Shown: positions 1-5,664 of the stretch, one piece after another
Layout: each line of letters begins with the position of its first letter
How positions within the stretch are numbered: position 1 is the stretch's first letter
Origin: a bacterium
GTDB taxonomy: Bacteria; Verrucomicrobiota; Verrucomicrobiia; Chthoniobacterales; Terrimicrobiaceae
NCBI GenBank assembly: GCA_009920585.1
Contig: RFZT01000170.1
Span: 1-5,664 of the forward strand
DNA: 5,664 nt
Direction of reading: 5' to 3'
Made by a program: the position numbers and the translations under genes
Notes under the pieces: model-generated
Seen by the model: the letters and a program-made list of their open reading frames with translations, nothing else
Told to the model about the DNA's origin: nothing
The model's database searches: none

Positions 1-346
1 CTGGACGATGAAAATCCGTCTCACGAAAGGCCAACCCAGCAAGGATGCGCTTCGCCATGGCTTCTGCACGGCCATCAGCCTCTGCGCCAGCCGCGAGTTC
101 CATGACGGTTTCATCCGTGACAGCGGCGGTCTCCTGAGGAAGAAAACCCACACGCACCCCGCGTTGCATCGTCACAAGACCCTCATCCGGTTCGTCATTC
201 CGGAGCAAAAGAGAAAAAAGCGTGGATTTTCCCGCCCCATTGGGTCCGATAAGTCCGATGCGGTCTCCCGTGTTGACCTGCAGCGCGGCTTCCTCAAAGA
301 GGATCCTCCCGCCAAATGATTTTGTGACCTGTGAAAGCGTAAGCAT
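1..346 (-). CDS. ABC-F family ATP-binding protein, N-terminal part (runs off the window)
   Basis: The minus strand encodes 115 residues from an ATG at 346-344 to the window edge. The protein opens with MLTLSQVTKSFGGRILFEEA, a typical start of an ABC nucleotide-binding domain. Walker A is GPNGAGKST (residues 34-42) and the Q-loop is GFLPQE with Gln71. The stretch ILAGLAFRETDFHRP (101-115) normally stands just before the LSGG signature in ABC-F proteins. Signature, Walker B and the second ATPase domain would lie outside the window. ABC-F proteins are soluble tandem ATPases without membrane segments; many bind the ribosomal E site and affect translation or antibiotic tolerance, but the subgroup cannot be told from this fragment. 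The segment between VMEL (81-84) and AKRILAGLAF (98-107) is only 13 residues, about 30 fewer than I expect for the helical insert of this family. No strong Shine-Dalgarno precedes the ATG. It lies downstream of the transporter gene on the same strand, after an 82-bp gap. Confidence 0.9.
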   Translation of the reverse strand, partial: MLTLSQVTKSFGGRILFEEAALQVNTGDRIGLIGPNGAGKSTLFSLLLRNDEPDEGLVTMQRGVRVGFLPQETAAVTDETVMELAAGAEADGRAEAMAKRILAGLAFRETDFHRP

Positions 347-428
347 ATGAAAATTAAAGGGCACGAAAGGTGTCCGAGAGAACGCCGAACGTCCACACGT
401 TTTTTCAAAAACCGTGTTTGAGATCCAT

Positions 429-2039
429 CTAAACCGACTGCTCCATCGACTGCAGCTGGAGTTTGGAGAGACGATGGATGAGCCAAGCCGCGATATCGAA
501 GTCGTCCACCATCGAGGACATGTCGAGTGTTCCCGACGGAGAAAAAGCCCCGCAATTCCCGAGAAAGTTCCGCCTCATTTCTCTAACGGCAGGATTCTTT
601 TGTTTGCTGGACTCAAAAAAGACGCGAATTTTCCCCACGTCCATCGTCGAGGTGGCCTCCGCACCAAGGGCAATATTTTGCGTCACCCATGCAATGAGTC
701 CCGAGGCACACGCTTCCGCACCGGAAGGAAGAGCTGCGCGAGAAACGGCGAATCCCCCAACGGCCTCACCAATGTGGCGGATCGTATGCAACCAGGCTCG
801 GTAACTTTGGAGTCGGAGCGACTGGTCAGTCGTCAGTGGATTTTCGACGGCGAGCCGAACGCAAAAACTTTCGATGGCGGCCACCAGTCTAACAAAGGCT
901 GGGGACTCACCTTCTTCATGCTCTCCACCCATCGTGGCCCGAGCAGGACTCACACTCGCAAAAAGGCGGCCGAGTTCTTTGGGGATCAAGTCCAGCGCTG
1001 TCTCTGGATCCGCCAGCGCTTGATTGGTAAGGTATTTCGGGGACTCCGGCTTATCTTCAGAATCGCTCGGCCAAAACTTTTTTAATACAGAGTCGCAGAG
1101 CGGCAAAAAGGGAGTGAGGACTAGGGCTGGAATGAAATTTGACAGTAAGAACACCATCGCCAGTTGAATGGGCGCTCCCCCGTCCATCTTATCGGCCAGT
1201 GCTCCCACAAGTGGAATCCCTGCCTTTTCTGCAAACAAAAGCCCCATCATCAGAGCTCCGCCAAAAACACAAAACAAATCCTCCATACGAACGATACGAA
1301 TCGAGGAACCACGGAGACCCGAAGCCAAAAACGCTCGCAGAAGAATGGCGCCCAAGTTTGTCCCATAAATCAGTGGCATACCCTCAGCGACTCCCAACGC
1401 GCCACTTTGAGCCATGGTGATGACCACCATCGCCGCACCCGTATTCGATTGAAGAAGTGCCGAAGCCGCAAACCCGATCGCAAAAGCCAGCATCGGCGAA
1501 GCTAAGGCCATCTCTAAGACTTCATGAAACCAAAAAGCATCCTTCACTGGAGCCAATCCCGAGCTGATTTGCTCAAGCCCGAATAAAATGATCCCGACTC
1601 CGAGAAAAGCTCCCGCATAGGTATTCCAAGGTTTCGTTCGCACCGCCCCCATCAAGATGCCGGCCCCACCGACAAGATAGGCGACTATGGGCGAAATATT
1701 CACTGCCGCGAGGAAGGCGAAGGCCGTGAGTCCCACATTGCACCACACCAACACCAAACGGGCGGCCGCGGATTGAATGATTCCACTGCCCAACATGCTT
1801 ACCAAAATAAAAGTCACCGCTGTCGCGCTCTGCATAAGCGCCCCTGCAAACAAACCGCACAGCGCCGCCAACCATGGGGAATCCGTCAAGCCCCTCACTA
1901 AATTGCGAAAACTCCCGCCACTGAGCGCGCGCATGTTTTGACCTGTGAGCTGAAGCCCCAGAAAAAATAGACCAAGGCCGAGAATCATGCCATTGAGCGA
2001 ACTCATCTGAGCCACTATGGGTACGACTCCAGACTCCAT
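429..2039 (-). CDS. Na+/Pi-cotransporter family protein with PhoU-like C-terminal domain
   Basis: This gene encodes 536 residues from ATG 2039, in the usual 500-600 range for bacterial Na/Pi-cotransporter II-related proteins. The membrane half (about residues 15-315) shows the inverted-repeat signature of the family: QSATAVT at 70-76 and QSNTGAA at 197-203, variants of the QSSSA-type motifs that line the substrate site. Many Gly/Ala-rich hydrophobic helices surround them. A charged linker (WPSDSEDKPES, about 323-333) leads to a helical domain of about 200 residues starting with KYLTNQAL, which resembles the PhoU-like tails of this family. The expected role is sodium-coupled phosphate movement across the inner membrane; related proteins can also act in export, and the substrate is not proven. 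The frame stays open up to a TTG at 2063 (8 more residues) and has a further ATG at 2006. None has a strong ribosome site, so the start is uncertain; all leave the membrane core intact. It is divergent from the sensor kinase. Confidence 0.88.
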   Translation of the reverse strand: MESGVVPIVAQMSSLNGMILGLGLFFLGLQLTGQNMRALSGGSFRNLVRGLTDSPWLAALCGLFAGALMQSATAVTFILVSMLGSGIIQSAAARLVLVWCNVGLTAFAFLAAVNISPIVAYLVGGAGILMGAVRTKPWNTYAGAFLGVGIILFGLEQISSGLAPVKDAFWFHEVLEMALASPMLAFAIGFAASALLQSNTGAAMVVITMAQSGALGVAEGMPLIYGTNLGAILLRAFLASGLRGSSIRIVRMEDLFCVFGGALMMGLLFAEKAGIPLVGALADKMDGGAPIQLAMVFLLSNFIPALVLTPFLPLCDSVLKKFWPSDSEDKPESPKYLTNQALADPETALDLIPKELGRLFASVSPARATMGGEHEEGESPAFVRLVAAIESFCVRLAVENPLTTDQSLRLQSYRAWLHTIRHIGEAVGGFAVSRAALPSGAEACASGLIAWVTQNIALGAEATSTMDVGKIRVFFESSKQKNPAVREMRRNFLGNCGAFSPSGTLDMSSMVDDFDIAAWLIHRLSKLQLQSMEQSV

Positions 2040-2082
2040 GCAAGTCGCCAAATATAAGAACAAAACCTAAGCCTGTTCTGGC

Positions 2083-2112
2083 TTGATCGATTCTCGGTCT
2101 GGAAGCTATAAA
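2083..2112 (+). promoter_or_regulatory. Candidate sigma70-type promoter for the sensor kinase operon
   Basis: TTGATC (2083-2088) and TATAAA (2107-2112) are separated by 18 bp on the plus strand. This predicts a start near 2119 and a leader of about 50 nt before the kinase GTG at 2172. It is the best -35/-10 pair I can find in the divergent intergenic region. A second -10-like TATAAC at 2143-2148 has no convincing -35. The prediction rests on consensus match only. Confidence 0.4.
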
Positions 2113-2140
2113 TGAGAAACCATGTGGCCTCACCCCGGCG

Positions 2141-2169
2141 ATTATAACGTAAGCCTACACGACTCCACG
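2141..2169 (-). promoter_or_regulatory. Candidate promoter for the Na+/Pi transporter gene
   Basis: The minus strand carries a perfect -10 hexamer TATAAT (2146-2141), but the -35 position at 17-bp spacing reads CGTGGA (2169-2164), a poor match. It would give a leader of about 100 nt before ATG 2039. The hexamer overlaps the plus-strand TATAAC, so the two directions could interfere. The weak -35 suggests activator dependence or simply chance. Confidence 0.25.
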
Positions 2170-2171
2170 CT

Positions 2172-3995
2172 GTGAACTGGGTCACGATCATTTGGTCCAT
2201 GGTGGCATCCGCCTCCCTCACGTTGGCCGCCATCCATGGGTTTGTCTGGTATAGGCAACGCAGCGCACTCGCGAGCCTGATGTTCTGCCTGATGGCAACG
2301 GCTACGGCTGGGATGGCGGCTTGTGAGCTTTGGATGATGAGTGTCCAATCCCCACACGAGTACAACCACGCTCTTCAGTGCTTCAATATTCTACGCTGGA
2401 TGATCACGCTCTCCATGGTCGGATTTGTTCACTATTATCTCGGCACAGGGCGCATGTGGTTGGCTCTCTCCGTTTGCGGAGTGAGAACCCTCGGCCTCCT
2501 TTTGAATTTCACCTTAACTCCGAACATCTACTACTCCTCGATTAGCGAATTGAGGAAGATCATGTTTCTCGGAAAATCGGTAACCATCGTGGAAGGCACC
2601 CCCAATCCACTCATGTTCGTTGGACAATTTAGCCTTATTTTGCTGGCTGTGTATTTGGTGGATGCGACGGTGAGAGGTCACAGACTAGGCATCCATCGAT
2701 CCCTCATCGTTGGCACAAGTATGCTGGTTTTTGTGATGGCTTTATCCGTGCAAACCTTCCTCGTTCTGTGGGAAAGCATGGATACTCCGATCACCACTAG
2801 CATTTTCTTCATGGGAATCATCGCCACCATGGGACTGGAACTCAGCAATGACATGGTTCGCGCCGCTATATTAGCAAACAACCTCCAAAACCGGGAATAC
2901 GAACTCCACCGCGAACGTCAACTGACCGATGCCATTTTTGAGAGCGCCCCGGGCATGCTCTATCTCCACGCGAGGGAAGGACAAATCGTGCGATGGAATT
3001 CCCAACACGAAAAAATCACCGGCTACTCGAATGAGGAAACGAAACTCATGAAAGCCAAGGATCTTTTCCTTCCCGAGGATCTCCCCAAACTGAATCGAAG
3101 CTGGGATCGTGCGTTTTCGAAGGGCAGCGACGAGGTCGTGGTCGATCTGATCCGCAAGGACGGACAGGCCATTCGCCATCTTTTCACGATGGTGCGTGTA
3201 GAAGTTCGAGGAAAACCCCACTTGGTCGGCATCGGGGTTGATTTGAGCTCCCAGCGAGCGTTGGCCATTGAATCGGCCCATCACAATGAGGAAATGGCTC
3301 AACTCGCCCAAATGGCATCAATGAGCGAGCTATCCAGCTCCATCGCCCATGAGCTTAACCAACCGCTTACGATCATTCTCAGCAACGCCCAAGCCGCACA
3401 GCGCCTACTGACACACGAGAAACCGGACATAAAAGAACTTCAAGAAATTCTTGATGACATCGTCAGCGCCGACATCCGAGCTGCTGATGTTATCAAAAAA
3501 TTGCGCACGATTTTGAGCCGCGGCGAGCCCACTCTCGAGCTGGTGGATCCAATGGATTTGTTTGATAATGCCATTAGTCTCGCGCAAGCGGATGTGGATG
3601 CCTCCGGAGTCTTCATTAGCAAAAAAATAACATCAAACCTTCCACAACTATACGCTGATCGCATTCCAGTAGAACAAGTTCTGCTTAATCTTATTAAAAA
3701 TGCCTGCGATGCAATGGAGGGCACTGCCCCCCCCTCTCGGCATTTGTCACTTTCCTGCAAAAAGGACTCGGGATTTATTCAATTCTCCGTGCAGGATAAC
3801 GGATGTGGATTGCCAGAAGACTTCGAACGCATTTTTGATGCTTTTCATTCTACTAAGCCCAGTGGCTTGGGACTGGGGCTAGCTATATCACGCACAATTA
3901 TCCGAGCACACGGCGGGCAACTCTGGGCTGAGCCAGCCAAAGACCGTGGCGCCATATTCCACTTCACCCTTCCATTAGACGCTTCTAACTCATGA
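2172..3995 (+). CDS. Membrane sensor histidine kinase, 7TM-PAS-HisKA-HATPase
   Basis: This gene encodes 607 residues and starts at GTG 2172; an in-frame stop at 2145-2147 limits extension, and MNWVTIIWSMV matches the way I remember this 7TM kinase family beginning. Seven hydrophobic segments lie at about 4-26, 31-56, 71-92, 95-113, 145-165, 177-200 and 208-226. A helical linker (227-252) leads to a PAS domain (about 253-358), visible in the GYSNEE stretch (284-289), the FLPEDL stretch (299-304), RKDG (328-331) and GIGVDLS. HisKA carries the H-box IAHELNQPL with phospho-acceptor His393. The ATPase domain has the N-box NLIKNACDA (506-514, Asn510), G1 DNGCG (542-546), F-box FDAF (555-558) and G2 GLGLGL (565-570), so it looks fully active. 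The H-box resembles FixL/DctB-type kinases, but I see no heme-ligand histidine in the PAS F-helix region, so an oxygen-sensing role is not supported. The signal is unknown. Its partner is the overlapping regulator. No Shine-Dalgarno is evident at the GTG. Confidence 0.92.
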   Translation: MNWVTIIWSMVASASLTLAAIHGFVWYRQRSALASLMFCLMATATAGMAACELWMMSVQSPHEYNHALQCFNILRWMITLSMVGFVHYYLGTGRMWLALSVCGVRTLGLLLNFTLTPNIYYSSISELRKIMFLGKSVTIVEGTPNPLMFVGQFSLILLAVYLVDATVRGHRLGIHRSLIVGTSMLVFVMALSVQTFLVLWESMDTPITTSIFFMGIIATMGLELSNDMVRAAILANNLQNREYELHRERQLTDAIFESAPGMLYLHAREGQIVRWNSQHEKITGYSNEETKLMKAKDLFLPEDLPKLNRSWDRAFSKGSDEVVVDLIRKDGQAIRHLFTMVRVEVRGKPHLVGIGVDLSSQRALAIESAHHNEEMAQLAQMASMSELSSSIAHELNQPLTIILSNAQAAQRLLTHEKPDIKELQEILDDIVSADIRAADVIKKLRTILSRGEPTLELVDPMDLFDNAISLAQADVDASGVFISKKITSNLPQLYADRIPVEQVLLNLIKNACDAMEGTAPPSRHLSLSCKKDSGFIQFSVQDNGCGLPEDFERIFDAFHSTKPSGLGLGLAISRTIIRAHGGQLWAEPAKDRGAIFHFTLPLDASNS

Positions 3996-4615
3996 CCACT
4001 AAACAAAAAGTTTATCTCGTTGATGACGAGCCTGCACTCCTCCGAGCACTATCGCGCCTACTACGAGCTGAAGGATTTGAGGTAACCACCTTCGGAAGCG
4101 CTGCCGACTTTCTCTCTGCGCATGAGCTCAATACATCCGGCTGCCTAATACTCGATGTCTCGATGCCCATGATGACCGGACAGGAGCTTCAACAACATTT
4201 GCTCGACGCCAAGTCAAACCTCTCAATCATCTTCCTCACAGCAAACGGAGACATCCCCATGAGCGTACGTGCAATCAAGGCCGGAGCTGTCGATTTCTTA
4301 ACAAAACCCGTAAAAGACTCTGAACTTATTGGCGCCATAAAACTTGGAATCAAAAAGACAAATGAAAAACAATCATCTCAAAATGAAATTACATCACTCA
4401 GAAACCGCCTTAAGCTTCTCACACTAAGAGAACACGAAGTTTTTCTTCACGTCGCAACTGGAGAACCCAACAAACAAATCGCTTACGCCCTCGGAATCAC
4501 AGAGCAAACCGTCAAAGTCCATCGCGGGCGAGTGATGCACAAAATGGAAGTCGAATCTCTCGCTCAATTAGTTCTCATAGCCGAGCGCCTCGGTCTTCTT
4601 GTTACTAATAATTAA
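3992..4615 (+). CDS. FixJ/NarL-type response regulator with LuxR helix-turn-helix
   Basis: This gene encodes 207 residues and starts at an ATG that overlaps the kinase stop (ATGA), so translation is probably coupled; there is no separate ribosome site. The receiver domain (about 6-120) has the acidic pair Asp11-Asp12, phospho-acceptor Asp55 in LILDVSMPMMTG, switch Thr83 in FLTANG and Lys105 in FLTKPV, all in the expected places. A short polar linker (121-140) joins a LuxR-type HTH (about 143-200): LTLREHEVFLHVATGEPNKQ, then IAYALGITEQTVKVHRGRVM. Length and arrangement match FixJ-like regulators. Phosphorylation by the neighbouring kinase should promote dimerisation and transcription activation. 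The divergent transporter promoter is a plausible target, and autoregulation is also possible; neither is shown. Codons become more AT-rich than in the first half of the kinase. I see no convincing rho-independent terminator after the stop. Confidence 0.94.
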   Translation: MTTKQKVYLVDDEPALLRALSRLLRAEGFEVTTFGSAADFLSAHELNTSGCLILDVSMPMMTGQELQQHLLDAKSNLSIIFLTANGDIPMSVRAIKAGAVDFLTKPVKDSELIGAIKLGIKKTNEKQSSQNEITSLRNRLKLLTLREHEVFLHVATGEPNKQIAYALGITEQTVKVHRGRVMHKMEVESLAQLVLIAERLGLLVTNN

Positions 4616-4790
4616 ATCATACTAGCTTTTTGCAAAACCTAAAAAAATGAATCGATCAAAATAGCCCCGATTTTAAAAAATTCTAAAACAGCATGAATTT
4701 CGATTTGAAATCCAAAATCTTGTCTGAAATCAAACAATGGCCCTGAATTTGATGATTTTTGGTCACGAAGCTTTGTTGGGATGTCATTCT
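4616..4790. other. AT-rich intergenic region between the regulator and the transposase remnant
   Basis: This stretch of about 175 bp is clearly richer in A and T than its flanks, with runs such as A7 at 4641-4647. I find no credible gene. A weak dyad AATCG (4650-4654)/CGATT (4668-4672) is followed by only a short T-run, and TTTTGCAAAA (4628-4637) is a 10-bp palindrome without a T-tract, so neither is a good terminator. A minus-strand frame shifted relative to the transposase stays open through much of it, but it shows no similarity to the missing transposase part that I can recognise. Confidence 0.5.
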
Positions 4791-5450
4791 TCACGAAAAC
4801 TGGCACTTGCATCCCTTGTCGCAGAAAGAGGGCAGGTCGGCGATGTTTTCTTCCAGAGAGCCAGAGAGTTGCAGGTCGAGACGTTTTTCAGGAGCGGGAG
4901 ACCGGACTTCGTCTTTGCGAGGGCGACCACGGGTTTTTTTGGTGCTTTTGGATTGGATGGGATCGGTAGGGGGGGCTTTTTTTGCAACCGATTCCCTAGC
5001 AGAAATGGCGGTGGCATCGATGCTGATATGGCCGATGATGCGGTCACCCAAATGAGTCTTGATAAGTTGACTTTGAGCGATTTGAGGGAGTTGCCCGATA
5101 GCAAATTGCTCGAAGGCTCTAGAAAAAGTAGCGCGGTCGGGAATGTCGTTTTGCGATTCCCACCCGCAGAGGCGTCGCAGGTTTGGTGCGACTTGGAGAA
5201 AGGAGATGAGATCCTCGGTTGTGGGAAGATTCCAGACCATTTTGGCGACAAAAGCCTTGGCCATGGCCAATCGGGAGAGCGGTTTGCGACCGTTGCCTTT
5301 CCATTGATAAGGGGCCATGAGAGTATGAAGTTCACAAAATTCAACGATGCGAACAAACTCGGTTTCCTTGGGGGAGAGGGTTCCGAGTTCGGATTCGAGA
5401 GCAGGGAAGAGTTTTTGTTGCAGGCAGTTTAACCAGAGATGAATATTCAT
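4791..5450 (-). pseudogene. IS5/IS1182-like transposase, 3'-truncated remnant
   Basis: The minus strand encodes 219 residues from ATG 5450, MNIHLWLNCLQQKLFPAL. The frame is open up to 5540, but those 30 extra residues cross a palindrome and do not look coding. The N-terminal region has the character of the DUF772/InsH-type domain, with LRRLCGWESQNDIPDRATFS at 91-110. The first catalytic Asp lies in HISIDATAISARE (Asp145). A basic GRPRK stretch (175-179) and ENIADLPSFCDKGCK (201-215) follow, the last being the usual lead into the second half of the DDE domain. Family-like sequence then ends abruptly: after CDKGCK come CQFS and a stop at 4793-4791. The second Asp and the Glu are absent, and I did not find them in the other minus-strand frames of the next 170 bp. 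Usual length is about 400-480 residues, so the product should be inactive. The break lies near 4795-4806. The 3' terminal repeat of the element is not identifiable. Exact IS family is uncertain. Confidence 0.75.
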
Positions 5451-5462
5451 GATAAAAAAAGA

Positions 5463-5491
5463 TTGACAGGGAGCCGCGATTCTTTTATAGG
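5463..5491 (+). promoter_or_regulatory. Candidate promoter for the AbrB-like gene, inside the palindrome
   Basis: A perfect -35 hexamer TTGACA (5463-5468) and TATAGG (5486-5491) are 17 bp apart. Transcription would start near 5498, at or next to the ATG at 5499, so the mRNA would be nearly leaderless. The -10 matches only four of six consensus bases and lacks the final T. The mirror-image TTGACA on the minus strand (5516-5511) has no -10 at workable spacing because the right arm lacks the 7 extra bases. Confidence 0.35.
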
Positions 5492-5516
5492 CTAGCCTAT
5501 GAAAGAATCCTGTCAA
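5463..5516. repeat. Long imperfect palindrome between divergent reading frames
   Basis: The core ATAGGCTAGCCTAT (5487-5500) is a perfect 14-bp palindrome. It is extended by GATTCTTT (5478-5485) and AAAGAATC (5502-5509) with a single T/G mismatch, giving a 32-bp dyad. Outside it, TTGACAGG (5463-5470) is matched by CCTGTCAA (5509-5516), with an extra 7 bases on the left arm only (5471-5477). The right arm contains the ATG of the plus-strand gene. It could be an operator, a fused pair of element ends or a hairpin recognised by a transposase; the sequence alone does not decide. Confidence 0.8.
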
Positions 5517-5664
5517 CCAACTTTTCCTGTAAAAGTGCAAGAAATGCGTTCGAAGAATCAGAAACCACGATACTACATCTACATACCAGTGGCGCTGTCA
5601 TCGGCTCTGGGAATCTCACCCGGGGAGGAAATGTCGTGGGAGTTATTGGATCGCAACGAACTCC
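5499..5664 (+). CDS. Short AbrB/MazE-like protein, N-terminal part (runs off the window)
   Basis: An open frame runs from ATG 5499 to the edge (55 complete codons). It begins MKESCQPTFPVKVQEMRSKN and continues with a basic, Tyr-rich stretch (QKPRYYIYIP), then VALSSALGISPGEEMSWELL (31-50) and DRNEL. A strand ending in IP, a helix with LG, then I-SPGEE-x-W-E-L resembles the swapped-hairpin DNA-binding fold of SpoVT/AbrB and MazE. I recall similar small proteins beside transposase genes in Verrucomicrobiota and relatives, so an accessory gene of an insertion sequence is likely, but an antitoxin or a regulator is also possible. A leaderless start is suggested by the promoter-like sequence just upstream, and no good Shine-Dalgarno is present (only AGG at 5489-5491). 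The alternative ATG at codon 16 would lose part of the basic segment. It is divergent from the transposase remnant. Confidence 0.6.
   Translation, partial: MKESCQPTFPVKVQEMRSKNQKPRYYIYIPVALSSALGISPGEEMSWELLDRNEL

Noticed and set aside
395..417. Inverted repeat ACACG/CGTGT with T- and A-runs just after the transporter stop
   Set aside because: The stem is short and interrupted, the loop would be too small if the A/T part paired, and no T-tract follows in the minus direction, so a terminator call is not supported.
414..1085. Plus-strand open frame of about 220 codons
   Set aside because: It is antisense to the PhoU-like part of the transporter gene and does not resemble a protein I know.
4977..4983. 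A7 run in the minus-strand transposase frame (GCA AAA AAA GCC), a possible -1 slippage heptamer as in some insertion sequences
   Set aside because: The zero frame already continues with family-like sequence to CDKGCK, and the -1 frame shows no transposase similarity before its stop.
4737..5432. Long plus-strand open frame of about 230 codons
   Set aside because: It lies antisense to the recognisable transposase, has no ribosome site and an implausible composition; it is a shadow frame.
5451..5540. Upstream extension of the transposase frame by 30 codons
   Set aside because: It would run through the palindrome and overlap the divergent gene; the predicted residues have no family character and MNIHLWLNCL is a natural start.
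5624..5633. GGAGG followed by an ATG at 5631, suggesting a later start
   Set aside because: The spacing is only about 2 bases, the ATG is in frame inside the AbrB-like reading frame, and a start there would remove its recognisable motifs.

Overview
The window looks like an ordinary bacterial chromosome segment of roughly balanced base composition that grades into AT-rich, mobile-element-derived DNA at its right end. Most starts lack a clear Shine-Dalgarno sequence. The protein types (an ABC-F ATPase with an ILAGLAF/DFHRP stretch, a 7TM-PAS histidine kinase with a FixJ-type regulator, and a short AbrB-like gene next to a transposase) remind me most of Verrucomicrobiota. That placement comes from memory of similar proteins and is tentative.

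Layout. Minus strand, 1-346: the N-terminal part of an ABC-F ATPase, cut by the window edge. Minus strand, 429-2039 (possibly from 2063): a complete Na+/Pi-cotransporter-type membrane protein with a PhoU-like C-terminal half. A divergent control region of about 130 bp (2040-2171) holds candidate promoters for both directions. Plus strand, 2172-3995 and 3992-4615: a translationally coupled two-component system, made of a seven-helix membrane sensor kinase with a PAS domain and a FixJ/NarL-type response regulator. An AT-rich stretch of about 175 bp follows. Minus strand, 4791-5450: the 5' half of an IS5/IS1182-like transposase that loses its similarity and stops right after the first half of its DDE domain. 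Plus strand, 5499 to the edge: the start of a short AbrB/MazE-like gene. Between these last two divergent reading frames is a long imperfect palindrome (5463-5516) with a promoter-like TTGACA-17-TATAGG embedded in it.

How the genes may work together. The kinase and regulator are almost certainly one signalling pair, with a 4-bp ATGA overlap. Their head-to-head placement with the Na+/Pi-type transporter makes that transporter a reasonable but unproven regulatory target. The ABC-F gene lies downstream of the transporter on the same strand, but an 82-bp gap leaves co-transcription uncertain. The right end is a separate module, a decayed insertion sequence beside a possibly intact element-associated gene. 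I see no RNA genes and no CRISPR array. I do not see a clearly new biological system. The most unusual features are the palindromic divergent promoter at 5463-5516, the apparently shortened helical insert of the ABC-F protein, and the transporter/sensor arrangement.
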